A stretch of DNA of 64,000 bases from assembly GCF_004297875.1 (NCBI RefSeq), contig NZ_SCSK01000048.1, forward strand, positions 176,749 to 240,748, in the 5' to 3' direction. This DNA comes from Pandoraea sp. (GTDB taxonomy: Bacteria > Pseudomonadota > Gammaproteobacteria > Burkholderiales > Burkholderiaceae). How positions within the stretch are numbered: the first letter of the stretch is position 1; every line of letters begins with the position of its first letter. The notes under the pieces are model-generated. The model was not told the DNA's origin and did not search any database. It saw only the letters and a list, made by a program, of their open reading frames with translations. Both the position numbers and the translations under genes were made by a program. Below are positions 35,016 through 45,196 of the stretch, piece by piece.

Positions 35016-35549
35016 ATGAAATTTTTGTTCGATCTGTTCCCGATCATCCTGTTTTTTGTCGCCTTCAAGGTCGCCGGCATTTATGCGGCAACCGCCGTGG
35101 CGATCGCCGCGACCGTGGTCATGATCGGCTGGGTGTGGTTCCGCCACCGCAAGGTCGAGGCGATGCAGTGGGTCAGTCTGGCGATCATCGTCGTGTTCGG
35201 CGGTGCCACGCTGGTGCTGCACGACGATACCTTCATCAAATGGAAGCCTACCGTGCTGTACTGGCTGTTTGCCGGCACGCTGTTCATTTCCGAATTGATG
35301 TTCGACCGCAATCTGATCCGCGCCATGATGGAAAAGCAGATGGCATTGCCCGAGCCTGTCTGGCGCACGCTGAACGTCAGCTGGGCATTGTTTTTCCTGG
35401 CCATGGGCGCGCTCAATATTGCCATCGCCTATCATTACTCGACCAGCACTTGGGTCAATTTCAAACTGTTCGGCAGCATGGGGCTTATGGTGGTGTTCAT
35501 CATCATCCAGAGCCTGTGGCTCGGCAAATATATGAAACAGGACGATTGA
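35016..35549 (+). CDS. yciB: Inner membrane protein YciB (septation protein A family)
   Basis: A 177-residue polytopic membrane protein of the YciB/IspZ family, involved in cell-envelope upkeep and normal division. It has about five hydrophobic spans, the characteristic [14 protein letters not shown] start, [16 protein letters not shown] in the middle and [14 protein letters not shown] near the end. It is followed after 2 bases by bolA. Confidence 0.95.
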   Translation: MKFLFDLFPIILFFVAFKVAGIYAATAVAIAATVVMIGWVWFRHRKVEAMQWVSLAIIVVFGGATLVLHDDTFIKWKPTVLYWLFAGTLFISELMFDRNLIRAMMEKQMALPEPVWRTLNVSWALFFLAMGALNIAIAYHYSTSTWVNFKLFGSMGLMVVFIIIQSLWLGKYMKQDD

Positions 35550-35551
35550 CC

Positions 35552-35842
35552 ATGCCCGCCACACCCGAATCCGTCATCGAGCAGCGCCTGCGCGCTGCGC
35601 TCTCGCCCGAAAGACTTGCGCTCGAAAATGACAGCGCGTTGCATGCCGGCCACGCCGGCGCCTCGGCCGGCGGCCATTACCGCCTGACCATCGTGGCCGC
35701 CGCGTTCGCCGGCAAGAACCGCGTGGCGCGCCATCGCTTGGTGTATGATGCGCTGTCTGATTTGATGCAGAACGGCGTTCACGCGCTGGCCATTACCGCG
35801 CTGACGCCGGATGAAGCCGGTTTGCCCCCCATTTCGCATTGA
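35552..35842 (+). CDS. BolA family protein
   Basis: A 96-residue BolA-like protein. These act with monothiol glutaredoxins in Fe-S cluster handling and stress response. The family motif GGHYRLTIVAAAFAGKNRVARHRLVYDAL, with its FxGKNxVxRHRLVY core, is present near residues 40-68. The start ATG 35552 lies two bases after the yciB stop; an unrelated frame runs on upstream. It precedes a parvulin gene. Confidence 0.92.
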   Translation: MPATPESVIEQRLRAALSPERLALENDSALHAGHAGASAGGHYRLTIVAAAFAGKNRVARHRLVYDALSDLMQNGVHALAITALTPDEAGLPPISH

Positions 35843-35869
35843 CCTCCATTCAGATTGTTAGGAATTCGC

Positions 35870-36658
35870 ATGGCTTTGAAATCTATCCGCATCGCTCTCA
35901 TTGCGCCGGTCCTCGCAGCGCTCGTCGGCCTGCCTGCCCACGCGCAGAATGTCGCCGTGGTCAACGGCACGCCGATTCCCGTCTCGCGCGCCGATGCCAT
36001 GGTCAAGGAGATGGTCAAGCAGGGGCAGCAGAACTCTCCCGAATTGCAGGCGCAAGTGCGGGAAGATCTCGTCAACCGCGAAATCCTCACGCAGGAAGCG
36101 ATCCGGCGCGGTCTGCAAACCCAGCCCGACGTGCAGAACCAGCTCGCGCTGGCGCGTCAATCGGTATTGATTCGCGCCCTGATCAACGATGAGCTGCAAA
36201 AATCGCCGGTCACCGACGCCGAAGTGCAAGCCCGATATGACGAGCTCAAGAAGCAGTACGGCGCCGAGGAATATCGTGCCCGTCATATCCTGGTGCCAAC
36301 CGAAGCCGAAGCCGAGCAACTGATCGCCAAGCTCAAGGCCGGCGCGAATTTTGCCGATCTGGCCAAGCAATACTCGAAGGATCCGGGCTCCGCGCCCAAT
36401 GGCGGCGATCTCGACTGGTCACCCGCGAGCGCCTATGTTGAACCTTTCGCGGCGGCACTGACCAAGCTGAAAAAAGGCGAATACACCGACAAGCCGGTCA
36501 AGACGTCGTTCGGCTACCACATCATCGAACTGGAAGACGTGCGCCCCGCGCAAATTCCGCCGCTGTCCGAAGTCAAAACCCAGCTGGAGCAGCAAATGCG
36601 CCAGGAAAAGCTGCAGAAATTCGAGATGAATCTGCGCGACAAAGCCAAGATTCAATAA
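35870..36658 (+). CDS. Periplasmic parvulin-type peptidyl-prolyl isomerase
   Basis: A 262-residue PpiC/PrsA-like folding factor. It has a signal peptide (MALKSIRIALIAPVLAALVG, cleavage after AHA near residue 25), a SurA-type helical N-domain and a rotamase domain beginning at about residue 135 (YRARHILVPTEAEAE), with DPGSAPNGGDLDW and TSFGYHIIELEDVRP. The start at 35870 follows AGGA; a TTG 15 bases earlier is less likely. It is followed by a strong terminator, ending the run from selO. Confidence 0.93.
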   Translation: MALKSIRIALIAPVLAALVGLPAHAQNVAVVNGTPIPVSRADAMVKEMVKQGQQNSPELQAQVREDLVNREILTQEAIRRGLQTQPDVQNQLALARQSVLIRALINDELQKSPVTDAEVQARYDELKKQYGAEEYRARHILVPTEAEAEQLIAKLKAGANFADLAKQYSKDPGSAPNGGDLDWSPASAYVEPFAAALTKLKKGEYTDKPVKTSFGYHIIELEDVRPAQIPPLSEVKTQLEQQMRQEKLQKFEMNLRDKAKIQ

Positions 36659-36680
36659 GCCGGGAGCCCACCCGGATGCA

Positions 36681-36707
36681 AAAAAACCGCCTTTCCGGGC
36701 GGTTTTT
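36681..36707. terminator. Bidirectional intrinsic terminator
   Basis: AAAAAACCGCC / GGGCGGTTTTTT with the short loop TTTCC, between the convergent ppiC-like and atpC stops. A T-run follows the stem on both strands, so it can stop transcription in both directions. Confidence 0.85.
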
Positions 36708-36714
36708 TATTGGC

Positions 36715-37143
36715 TCATGAAGACACCGATTTGCGCTTGCGAAACCGGCTGATGGCAGCAAGCTGCGCCGCGGCTTCCATCAGCTCGGCTTGCGCCTTCG
36801 CATATTCGATGCGCGAAGTCTGATTCTGGAGCGCTTCGGTAGCCGCCTGACGGGCAAGTTCGGCTTTGCTCTCGTCGAGATCATCGGCGCGCATCACCGT
36901 GTCGGCCATGACGGTTACGATACTCGCCTGCACTTCGGCGAAGCCGCCTGCGATGTAGAAAAATATCTCCTCGCCAGACGTTTGTCGAATATGCACCGTT
37001 CCGGGCCGCAGCGTGGTCAGAAATGGCGCGTGACCGGTCAGCACACCGAAGTCGCCCTGCGCGCCGGGCATCGATACATACTCGGCCTGGCCAGAAAATA
37101 TCTCGGCTTCGGCACTGACCAGATCGACTTTGAAGGTTCCCAT
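36715..37143 (-). CDS. atpC: ATP synthase F1 epsilon subunit, isolated copy
   Basis: A 142-residue F1 epsilon subunit with the beta-sandwich domain (FKVDLVSAEAEIFSG, GDFGVLTGHAPFLTTLRPG, YIAGGFAEVQ, VTVMADT) and the C-terminal helical domain that can inhibit rotation. It looks intact. Normally atpC closes the operon atpIBEFHAGDC; here no other atp gene is near, the upstream neighbour being purL 64 bases away in the same direction. The sequence GDFGVLTGHAP differs from the usual Burkholderia form as I recall it. Either a displaced main copy or a second, possibly acquired copy. Confidence 0.9.
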   Translation of the reverse strand: MGTFKVDLVSAEAEIFSGQAEYVSMPGAQGDFGVLTGHAPFLTTLRPGTVHIRQTSGEEIFFYIAGGFAEVQASIVTVMADTVMRADDLDESKAELARQAATEALQNQTSRIEYAKAQAELMEAAAQLAAISRFRKRKSVSS

Positions 37144-37207
37144 TGCCGCCTCCTGTTCAGCGTATCGCCAGCAGGCGGCTTCGCGTCAGGCCTCAGGCCG
37201 CAAGCGC

Positions 37208-40200
37208 TCAGGCCGCCCAGCGCCGAGCGTTGCGGAACATGCGCATCCAGGGGCTGTCCGCGCCCCACGAGTCGGGATGCCAACTCATCTGCACGGAGCG
37301 GAACACCCGCTCCGGATGCGGCATCATGACCGTGAAACGGCCATCGGCCGTGGTGAACGACGTCAATCCTCGCGGTGAACCGTTGGGATTGAACGGATAG
37401 GTCTCGGTCACCGCGCCGCGATGATCGACGAAGCGCATGGCGCCGATCGCCTGCTCGATGTCGCCCTGGTGCGCGAAATTGGCAAACCCCTCGCCATGCG
37501 CGACCACGATCGGCGCCTGCGTGCCTTGCATGTCCCTGAAAAACAGCGACGGCGAGTCGAGCACTTCGACCATTGCCAGACGGGCTTCGTACTTCGCCTT
37601 GTTATGTGTGAATTTGGGCCAGGCGGCTGCACCGGGAATCATGTTGGCCAAATTGCTCATCATCTGGCAGCCGTTGCAGACCCCGAGCGCGAATGTGTCG
37701 GCACGATCAAAGAATGATGCAAACATGTCAGCCAACGAATTGTTGAACAGGATCGTCTTGGCCCAGCCTTCGCCAGCACCCAGCGTATCGCCGTAGGAGA
37801 AGCCGCCGCACGCGATGAATCCGCGGAAGTCCTGCAGGCTGGCGCGCCCGCCGATCAGGTCGCTCATGTGCACGTCATACGCGTCGAAGCCGGCGCGGTC
37901 GAGCACGTAAGCCATCTCAACATGCGAATTCACGCCCTGCTCGCGCAGCACGGCAACCTTCGGACGCGCGCCGCTGGCGATGAACGGCGCGGCGACGTCT
38001 TCGGCCGGATCGAACGTGAGCCTAGGCGACATGCCAGGATCGTTACCGTCGAGCAGTCCATCGTATTCGGCGTCAGCACAGGCAGGGTTGTCGCGCAGGC
38101 GCGCAATGCGCCAGCTCACTTCGCTCCATGCGCGCTGCAGTTCGATGCGCGACGCGCTGAATATCTGCTTGGCGTCACGATAGATTTCGATCACGTCGCT
38201 GGCGTTGGGCTTGCCGATCACGTGGCTGCATTGTGACAGGCCATGCTGGCGCAGCGTTTGCAGGACTTCGTCGCGGTGCGCGGCGCGCACCTGGACCACG
38301 GCGCCCAGCTCTTCGTTGAACAGCGCCCGCAGCGTCATGTCTTCGCGTCGACCGGCGGTTTGACGCGCCCAGTCCTTGGCGTCGCCGTAATCGAATTCAT
38401 GCGCCTGATCGAGCACCAGCATGTCGACGTTGAGAGACACGCCGGCATGGCCCGCAAACGCCATTTCGCACACCGTGGCGAACAGCCCGCCGTCGGACCG
38501 ATCGTGATACGCGAGCAGCTTGCCCTCGGCGTTGAGCTGCTGAATTGCCGAGAAGAACCGCTTCAGATCTTCCGGATCGTCGACGTCCGGCGTGACGTCT
38601 CCCAGTTGCTGGGTTACCTGCGCGAGGATGCTGCCGCCCAGACGGTTGCGGCCACGGCCCAGGTCGATCGCGATCAGCACGGTATCGCCGACGGCATCGA
38701 TACGATGCAGTTGCGGCGTCAGGTGCCTGCGCACGTCGGCGACCGGGGCGAATGCCGAGATGATCAGCGAGACCGGCGCGACCACCTCCTTCGCCGCGTC
38801 GCCTTCGCGCCATTGCGTGCGCATCGACAATGAATCCTTGCCGACCGGGATCGACAGGCCCAGCGCCGGACAAAGCTCCATACCGACTGCCTTGACGGTA
38901 TCGAAAAGCCGCGCATCTTCGCCCGGCGCACCGCACGCGGCCATCCAGTTGGCCGACAGTTTGATCTGCGCGAGCGACTCGATCGGTGCAGCGGCGATAT
39001 TGGTGATCGCCTCACCCACTGCCATGCGGCCGGACGCTGGCGCATCGATCACCGCCAATGGCGTGCGCTCGCCCATGGTCATGGCTTCGCCGCGGTAACC
39101 CGCAAAGTCCATGGCGGTGATGGCGCAGTCGGCCACCGGCACTTGCCATGGCCCGACCATCTGGTCGCGTACTGTCAGCCCGCCGACGGCGCGGTCGCCG
39201 ATCGTGATAAGAAAGGATTTGCTGGCCACCGTCGGATGCCTGAGCACCTCTTGCGCAACGTCGGCCAGCGCCAGGCCGGTGACGTCCACGGGCGCAGCCG
39301 TGGTAGCCACACGCGTGACGTCACGGTGCATCCGCGGCGTCTTGCCGAGCAGCACGTCCATCGGCATATCGACCGGTGTCGCGCTGCCGGCCGGCGCCTC
39401 GGCGTCGATCAGTTGCAATTGCCGCTCTTCGGTGGCTACGCCGACCACCGCAAACGGACAGCGTTCGCGTTCACACATGGCCTGAAACGCCGGCAGGTCG
39501 TCGGGTGCGATGGCCAGTACGTAGCGTTCCTGGGCTTCGTTGCTCCAGATTTCAGCGGGCGACATGCCGCTCTCTTCCAACTGAATGTGGCGCAAGTCGA
39601 AGCGCGCGCCGCGCCCGGCGCCATCGACGAGTTCGGGAAATGCGTTGGACAAGCCGCCCGCGCCGACATCGTGGATGGACAAAATCGGATTGCGTTCACC
39701 CAGCGCCCAGCAGGCATTGATGACTTCCTGGGCGCGGCGCTGAATTTCCGGGTTGCCGCGCTGCACCGAGTTGAAGTCGAGTTCGGCCGCGTTGGTGCCG
39801 GTCGCCATCGAGCTGGCCGCGCCGCCGCCGATGCCGATGCGCATGCCGGGGCCGCCGATCTGGATCAGCAGCGAGCCGGCGGGCAGATCTTGCTTGTGCG
39901 TGTGAGCGTCATCGATATTGCCGATGCCGCCAGCGATCATGATCGGCTTGTGGTAGCCGCGCACGCGTCCGCCGACGTTCTGCTCGTAAGCGCGAAAGTA
40001 GCCGCCCAGGTTAGGCCGCCCAAATTCGTTGTTGAATGCCGCGCCGCCCAGCGGGCCTTCGATCATGATCTGCAGCGGCGAGGCGATGCGATCGGGCTGC
40101 CCATAGCGGCCCGGTGCCGCGTCCGGCCGGCGCTCGGCCAGCGGCTGCGTGACGTCCTGCGCACTCTCCCACGCGGCGTTCGTCTCAGGCAGGTTCAGGT

Positions 40201-41254
40201 TGGAGACCGTGAACCCGCACAGGCCCGCCTTGGGCGTGGCGCCCCGGCCGGTCGCCCCTTCGTCGCGGATCTCGCCGCCGGCACCGGTGGAAGCGCCGGG
40301 GAACGGCGAAATGGCGGTCGGATGATTGTGCGTCTCGACCTTCATCAAGGTGTGCGTGAGCGCATCGACTCGCTGGTAGTGCCGGGCACCGTGGCCCGCT
40401 TCACGCGGGTACCAGCGCTCCACCACCGCGCCGGCCATTACCGCGGCGTTGTCGGAATAGGCAACGATCGTCCCCTGCGGGTTGAGCGCGTGGGTGTTCT
40501 TGATCATTTGGAACAGCGATTTGTCCTGCGGTTGCCCGTCGATGGTCCATTGCGCGTTGAAGATCTTGTGGCGGCAATGCTCGCTGTTGGCCTGCGCGAA
40601 CATCATCAGCTCCACGTCGGTCGGATTGCGGCCGAGCCCTCGGAACGCCTCGACCAGGTAATCGATTTCGTCGTCGGCCAACGCCAGGCCCAAGGCGAGG
40701 TTGGCATCCTCCAGCGCGGCGCGCCCCTTGCCGGTCACGTCCACTGTCTGCAGCGGTTTGGCGGGCAGGTCCTCGAACAGCGCATAGGCATCCTCGCGGC
40801 TGCTCACCACGGTCTCGGTCATGCGGTCGTGCAGCAGTGCCGCCACGCTCGGCAATACTGCCTGGTCCAGCGCGCGGCGTCCGCCGAGCAGGCCGCTTTT
40901 GACCGATAGGGTGTATTCGATGCCGCGCTCGATGCGCCGGACATTGATCAGTCCGCAGTTGTGGGCGATATCGGTGGCTTTGCTGGCCCACGGGGAAATC
41001 GTGCCGAAGCGGGGAATGACAAGCAGTCTGGCGCCGGTCGCCTGCTCCTGTGCCGGCTCGCCATAGGTCAGCAGCGCGGTAATCTGCTCGGTCTGTGCGG
41101 CATCAAGCGGTGTGGCACAGGCAACGAAATGGACGTAGCGGGCATGCACGCTCTGAATACTGGATTCGATCGCCTGGAGGCTTTGCAGCAAACGCTGCTG
41201 GCGAAAGTCGGATAGCGCGGCGGCGCCGGCGAAGCAAGCAATATGGGTGGTCAT
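37208..41254 (-). CDS. purL: Phosphoribosylformylglycinamidine synthase PurL (large, single chain)
   Basis: Converts FGAR to FGAM with ATP and glutamine in purine synthesis. The 1348-residue single chain is the type found in beta/gammaproteobacteria. It has an N-terminal PurS-like part, two AIR-synthase-like halves ([20 protein letters not shown] is seen as [15 protein letters not shown]; later [18 protein letters not shown]), and a class I glutaminase domain at the end with nucleophile [16 protein letters not shown] and HPERVF. The start at 41254 is M-T-T-H-I; the open frame upstream adds 16 codons. Confidence 0.96.
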   Translation of the reverse strand: MTTHIACFAGAAALSDFRQQRLLQSLQAIESSIQSVHARYVHFVACATPLDAAQTEQITALLTYGEPAQEQATGARLLVIPRFGTISPWASKATDIAHNCGLINVRRIERGIEYTLSVKSGLLGGRRALDQAVLPSVAALLHDRMTETVVSSREDAYALFEDLPAKPLQTVDVTGKGRAALEDANLALGLALADDEIDYLVEAFRGLGRNPTDVELMMFAQANSEHCRHKIFNAQWTIDGQPQDKSLFQMIKNTHALNPQGTIVAYSDNAAVMAGAVVERWYPREAGHGARHYQRVDALTHTLMKVETHNHPTAISPFPGASTGAGGEIRDEGATGRGATPKAGLCGFTVSNLNLPETNAAWESAQDVTQPLAERRPDAAPGRYGQPDRIASPLQIMIEGPLGGAAFNNEFGRPNLGGYFRAYEQNVGGRVRGYHKPIMIAGGIGNIDDAHTHKQDLPAGSLLIQIGGPGMRIGIGGGAASSMATGTNAAELDFNSVQRGNPEIQRRAQEVINACWALGERNPILSIHDVGAGGLSNAFPELVDGAGRGARFDLRHIQLEESGMSPAEIWSNEAQERYVLAIAPDDLPAFQAMCERERCPFAVVGVATEERQLQLIDAEAPAGSATPVDMPMDVLLGKTPRMHRDVTRVATTAAPVDVTGLALADVAQEVLRHPTVASKSFLITIGDRAVGGLTVRDQMVGPWQVPVADCAITAMDFAGYRGEAMTMGERTPLAVIDAPASGRMAVGEAITNIAAAPIESLAQIKLSANWMAACGAPGEDARLFDTVKAVGMELCPALGLSIPVGKDSLSMRTQWREGDAAKEVVAPVSLIISAFAPVADVRRHLTPQLHRIDAVGDTVLIAIDLGRGRNRLGGSILAQVTQQLGDVTPDVDDPEDLKRFFSAIQQLNAEGKLLAYHDRSDGGLFATVCEMAFAGHAGVSLNVDMLVLDQAHEFDYGDAKDWARQTAGRREDMTLRALFNEELGAVVQVRAAHRDEVLQTLRQHGLSQCSHVIGKPNASDVIEIYRDAKQIFSASRIELQRAWSEVSWRIARLRDNPACADAEYDGLLDGNDPGMSPRLTFDPAEDVAAPFIASGARPKVAVLREQGVNSHVEMAYVLDRAGFDAYDVHMSDLIGGRASLQDFRGFIACGGFSYGDTLGAGEGWAKTILFNNSLADMFASFFDRADTFALGVCNGCQMMSNLANMIPGAAAWPKFTHNKAKYEARLAMVEVLDSPSLFFRDMQGTQAPIVVAHGEGFANFAHQGDIEQAIGAMRFVDHRGAVTETYPFNPNGSPRGLTSFTTADGRFTVMMPHPERVFRSVQMSWHPDSWGADSPWMRMFRNARRWAA

Positions 41255-41450
41255 GAAAGCAGCAGGCACGCGAGCGATAGCAAATGGCGGGAGGGCAAAC
41301 AACGAAGCGCAATTATACCTTGCCTGACCGCTCTTTTCCGCGCGCCGTCAGCGTGGCCGGGCCGTCTCTGGTAAGCTAGCGGCCGCATCAACCGCAGCAT
41401 TCATAAGAATTCCAGGCGGTTAGTCTAACTACACGGCCACGAACCAGAGC

Positions 41451-42725
41451 ATGAAGGTTATCGTCATCGGCGGGGGCATTATCGGCACCTGCAGCGCTTA
41501 TTATCTTGCACAGGCCGGTCATGAAGTCGTGCTGCTCGAGCGCAACAGTACCGTTGCGCAGGAGAGCAGCTTCGGCAATGCCGGTGTCATCGCGCCGGGC
41601 TACGTGACGCCATGGGCGGCCCCCGGCATGCCGCGCAAGCTGCTCGGCTATATGTTCAGCAGCACCAGCCCGTTGGTATTTCGCCCCGGCTTGTCCGTTG
41701 GCAGCTGGCGCTGGGCCTTGCGCTGGCTGGGCCAGTGCAGGCTCGAGCGCTACCGGCGCAACCGCAGCCGCATGCAGCGCCTGGCTTTCTACAGCCAGAC
41801 GTGCCTGCACGAGCTGCGCGAGCAACTCGAGCTCGATTACGAACAAACGCGCGGTTACCTGCAGCTGTTCCGCACCGAACGTGAGATCAGGCTCTCGGAG
41901 CCGGGCCGCGAAATGCTTGCCGAAAATGGCGTTGCGCACAAACTGCTGAGTGCGCAGGAGTGCCGCACCCTGGAGCCCGCGCTGTCGCCCGACGCGCCGC
42001 TTGCCGGCGGCCTGCATTTGCCGAATGACGAAACCGGCAATTGTCCGCTGTTCGCGAAGCGTCTGGCGCAGATAGCGCGCAACATCGGAGTCGCTATCGA
42101 GTGCGAGACTCGCGTCGCCGCGATTCAGTCGCACGCCGGCGAGCATCGCATGCAGGTTCAGACGCAACACGCGACGACCGGACAAACAGCGATTCAAAAC
42201 GCCGACGCGGTGGTCGTGGCCGCCGGGGTCGCCAGCGCCGAATTGCTCGCGCCGCTCGGTATTCGCCTGCCGCTCTGGCCGATCAAAGGCTATTCGCTGA
42301 CGGCGACGGTCAGGGGCGAGCTGTTCGTGCCCCGCATCGCGGTGATGGACGAGTCCTACAAGGTCGCCATCACACCGCAAGGCAATCGTCTGCGCATTGC
42401 CGGCACTGCGGAACTGGGCGATCGGCAACTGGTTTTGCGGCAAAGCGCCATCAACACGCTGCATAAGGTGGCGGCCGACTGGTTCCCCGGCGCGGCCCGA
42501 TACCACGAAGCGCGCGCCTGGGTCGGCGCTCGCCCGATGCTGCCTGATGGCCCGCCGCTGCTCGGCCCGACCCATTTGCCGGGATTGTTTCTGAATCTCG
42601 GTCACGGGTCGACCGGCTGGGCGATGGCCTGCGGGTCCGGCAGGGTGGTTGCCGATCTGATCAGTGGCCGGCCTGCCGAGATCGATCTCGACGGATTGAC
42701 CCTGGCGCGCTATCGGCGCGCATGA
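41451..42725 (+). CDS. dadA: D-amino-acid dehydrogenase DadA-like FAD protein
   Basis: A 424-residue membrane-associated flavoprotein oxidising D-amino acids to keto acids and passing electrons to the quinone pool. It begins with the FAD motif VIVIGGGIIGTCSAYYLAQ and AGHEVVLLER, followed by NAGVIAPGYVTPWAAPGMP, typical for DadA, and ends with LNLGHGSTGWAMACGSG. The length matches the small subunit DadA (about 432). No alanine racemase or Lrp gene is adjacent, so the substrate range is not shown. Confidence 0.9.
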   Translation: MKVIVIGGGIIGTCSAYYLAQAGHEVVLLERNSTVAQESSFGNAGVIAPGYVTPWAAPGMPRKLLGYMFSSTSPLVFRPGLSVGSWRWALRWLGQCRLERYRRNRSRMQRLAFYSQTCLHELREQLELDYEQTRGYLQLFRTEREIRLSEPGREMLAENGVAHKLLSAQECRTLEPALSPDAPLAGGLHLPNDETGNCPLFAKRLAQIARNIGVAIECETRVAAIQSHAGEHRMQVQTQHATTGQTAIQNADAVVVAAGVASAELLAPLGIRLPLWPIKGYSLTATVRGELFVPRIAVMDESYKVAITPQGNRLRIAGTAELGDRQLVLRQSAINTLHKVAADWFPGAARYHEARAWVGARPMLPDGPPLLGPTHLPGLFLNLGHGSTGWAMACGSGRVVADLISGRPAEIDLDGLTLARYRRA

Positions 42726-42838
42726 CGGCCCTATATTCCCCTTTTGCCGCATCGGGTCAATGCCGAGGTGGCAATAGATTCCGGTGAGGCCGGGTGGGAG
42801 CGCATAATGTCGGGTAGTCGATTCCCTCTCCTGCCCCC

Positions 42839-44383
42839 ATGCCGAAACCGCCATTCCTGCCCCTGTATGACGTCGCCCGGTTGCGTCGCATCGAACAACG
42901 GGCTCAGGCCCATCTCGCGCCGCACACGCTCATGGCGCACGCCGGCCGCGCGGCAGCCAACTGGCTCTATGGCGAGTTGGCGCGCACACCGGCCGATGCC
43001 CGACCGATCCTGATTCTCGCCGGCCCCGGCAATAATGGCGGCGACGCCCTGGTGCTGTCGGCGGAGCTTGCTCGTCGCGGCGTGCCGGTCGAGGTCTGGT
43101 TGCTGGCACCGCCCGCCACCGACGACGCCCGCTGGGCGTTGACCGAGGCGCAGGCGGCCGGCGTGACGATCGCGCCGGTGCCCGCATCGCTGCCGAGCCA
43201 TGCCGATACCGGCTTCCCCTATCATTGGGGGGTTGATGGGCTGTTCGGCATCGGCCTGTCGCGCGCCTTGGACGAGCCGACCGGCGCGCTGGTGGCGTGG
43301 TTCAACAGGCAGCCGTTTCGCCGGCTGGCCCTGGACGTGCCAAGCGGCCTCCTCGCTGATGCAGGCCAGCCAGCCGGCTGTCGCGAACATGTCGTCCGGG
43401 CCGATGCCACGATTGCCTTCCTGGGCGCCACGCCAGGGCTCTATACCGGCGTCGGACGGGATTGCGCCGGCACGGTCTCGGTCGACACGCTGGGCGTCGA
43501 TCTCGACGAATCGGGCGCAACCGCCGGCGAATCACCGCGCGCCTGGCTGAATACGCCGGCGCTGTTCGCTGCCCATTTGCCGCGCCGCCGACACGCCAGT
43601 CACAAGGGCACCTATGGTGCGCTGGCCGTGCTGGGCGGCAATCGCGGCATGCTCGGCGCGCCTGTTCTGGCCGCACGCGCCGCACTTCAATTGGGCGCCG
43701 GGCGCGTTCACGTTGGCTTCGTTGCGCCTGATTTTCCACCCTATGACAGTTGGCAGCCCGAATTGATGCTTCGGGGTGCGCAGGCCATCGAGCACGCCCA
43801 GATGCAGGCGCTGGCGGCAGGCCCGGGCATGGGCCAGGACGAGAGCGCACATGCTTGCATGGCCGATGCGCTGGGTCATCCGCATAGCTCGTTGGTACTT
43901 GACGCCGACGCATTGAATTTGCTGCCGGCGCGCACCGAATTCGCCGAGCTGTTGCGACAGCGCGCGGTACCCGCCGTCCTCACGCCGCATCCTCTGGAAG
44001 CCGCCCGTCTACTGGGTTGCAACGCTGCCACGGTGCAGGCGAATCGACTGAGCGCGGCACGTGACCTGGCGCAGCGTTATGGCGTGGTTGCAGTGCTCAA
44101 GGGCTCAGGCACCATCATCGACGACGGCGAATATACGTTGATCAATCCGACCGGCAATGCCGGACTGGCGACCGCTGGATCGGGAGACGTCCTGACCGGA
44201 ATGATCGGCGCCCTGCTCGCGCAAGGCATGCCGCCGCTGTCGGCGGCGGCAGTAGGCGTCTATTTGCATGGCCGCGCTGCTGAGCGCTTGACAGATGCCG
44301 GCCGCGGCCCGGCGGGGTTGACCGCCGGCGAATTGCCTGGCGCGGCGCGTGACGAATTCAATAGCTGGCTGCAAACAACGTAG
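42839..44383 (+). CDS. nnr: Bifunctional NAD(P)HX epimerase/dehydratase Nnr
   Basis: A 514-residue two-domain repair enzyme. The N-terminal YjeF domain (NnrE, epimerase) has LILAGPGNNGGDALV near residues 57-71. The C-terminal ribokinase-like domain (NnrD, ADP-dependent dehydratase) has HKGTYGALAVLGGNRGMLGAP, LTPHPLEAARLLG and the anion-hole region NPTGNAGLATAGSGDVLTG. Together they restore hydrated NADH and NADPH. Full length. It converges with the ABC ATPase gene. Confidence 0.95.
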   Translation: MPKPPFLPLYDVARLRRIEQRAQAHLAPHTLMAHAGRAAANWLYGELARTPADARPILILAGPGNNGGDALVLSAELARRGVPVEVWLLAPPATDDARWALTEAQAAGVTIAPVPASLPSHADTGFPYHWGVDGLFGIGLSRALDEPTGALVAWFNRQPFRRLALDVPSGLLADAGQPAGCREHVVRADATIAFLGATPGLYTGVGRDCAGTVSVDTLGVDLDESGATAGESPRAWLNTPALFAAHLPRRRHASHKGTYGALAVLGGNRGMLGAPVLAARAALQLGAGRVHVGFVAPDFPPYDSWQPELMLRGAQAIEHAQMQALAAGPGMGQDESAHACMADALGHPHSSLVLDADALNLLPARTEFAELLRQRAVPAVLTPHPLEAARLLGCNAATVQANRLSAARDLAQRYGVVAVLKGSGTIIDDGEYTLINPTGNAGLATAGSGDVLTGMIGALLAQGMPPLSAAAVGVYLHGRAAERLTDAGRGPAGLTAGELPGAARDEFNSWLQTT

Positions 44384-44413
44384 CCACCGCGATGCGGCGC
44401 GTGGCCGGCTGCC

Positions 44414-44466
44414 TCGCATCCGGGCCCGACCGATCACGTCGGTCGAGCGTGCGCAGCCGGATGCGA
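44414..44466. terminator. Two-tier hairpin between convergent genes
   Basis: The outer arms TCGCATCCGG (44414-44423) / CCGGATGCGA (44457-44466) are perfectly complementary over 10 bases. Nested inside is a perfect 7-base stem CGACCGA / TCGGTCG (44427-44433, 44439-44445) with loop TCACG. There is no T-run on either side. It lies between the nnr and ABC ATPase stops. Confidence 0.45.
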
Positions 44467-44494
44467 TGATGCCGGTGCGCGAACCTGTTACGCG

Positions 44495-45196
44495 CTACGT
44501 GGCAGCTTGAGCGGGCACGACCAGACGCCCGCCCGACAGTGTGAAAATGCGGTCGCAACGCTGCGCGATCGCCGGATCGTGCGTCACCAGCACCAGCGTG
44601 GCGCCGCTGGCGCGATTCATCGCGAACATCAGGTCGATGACCCTCTCGCCCGTCGCGGTATCGAGACTACCGGTCGGTTCGTCGGCGAACAGTATCGCCG
44701 GCTCGGTCACAAAGGCCCGCGCGAGCGCAACGCGCTGCTGTTCCCCCCCCGAGAGCTGCTTGGGGTAGTGCGATAGCCGGCTGGCCAACCCGACGCGCTC
44801 GAGCAGTTGCCTGGCGCGTGCATCGACATCATGCGTATCGCCCAGCAATTCGAGCGGCAACATGACGTTTTCCAGCGCAGTCAAATGGGGCATGAGCTGA
44901 AAAGACTGGAATACAAAGCCGACCTGTTTGCGTCGCAGCGCCGCTCGGCCTTCTTCGTCGAGCTCACGCAGCGACTGTCCGAGCAGCCGAACGGTGCCGT
45001 GGGTCGGCAGATCCAATCCCGCAAGCAGGCCCAGCAGCGTCGATTTACCGGAGCCCGACGCACCGACGATGGCGACACTCTGCCCGCGCGCCACGCGCAG
45101 GCTGATATCCTGCAAAATGGCAAGATCACCGGTGGCGTCGTGCAGTGTTTTGCCCAAACCCTGGGCTTCGATCACAGTATCGGGAATAGATAGCAT
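44495..45196 (-). CDS. ABC transporter ATP-binding protein, LolD/YbbA-like
   Basis: A 233-residue ATPase of the MacB/LolD/YbbA group. Walker A is GASGSGKSTLLGLL, the signature LSGGEQQRVALARA, Walker B ILFADEPTGSLD and the H-loop VLVTHDPA. The start ATG 45196 lies in the same CATG as the start of the divergent tesA gene. YbbA next to tesA is also the E. coli order, where a large permease (YbbP) follows ybbA; here the gene downstream is the convergent nnr, so the permease is not adjacent. A longer N-terminus beginning at an ATG near 45232 is possible. Confidence 0.9.
   Translation of the reverse strand: MLSIPDTVIEAQGLGKTLHDATGDLAILQDISLRVARGQSVAIVGASGSGKSTLLGLLAGLDLPTHGTVRLLGQSLRELDEEGRAALRRKQVGFVFQSFQLMPHLTALENVMLPLELLGDTHDVDARARQLLERVGLASRLSHYPKQLSGGEQQRVALARAFVTEPAILFADEPTGSLDTATGERVIDLMFAMNRASGATLVLVTHDPAIAQRCDRIFTLSGGRLVVPAQAAT

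Noticed and set aside
39143..40909. A 588-codon plus-strand frame opposite purL
   Set aside because: Shadow of PurL; composition rich in Arg, His and Gln and no conserved domain.
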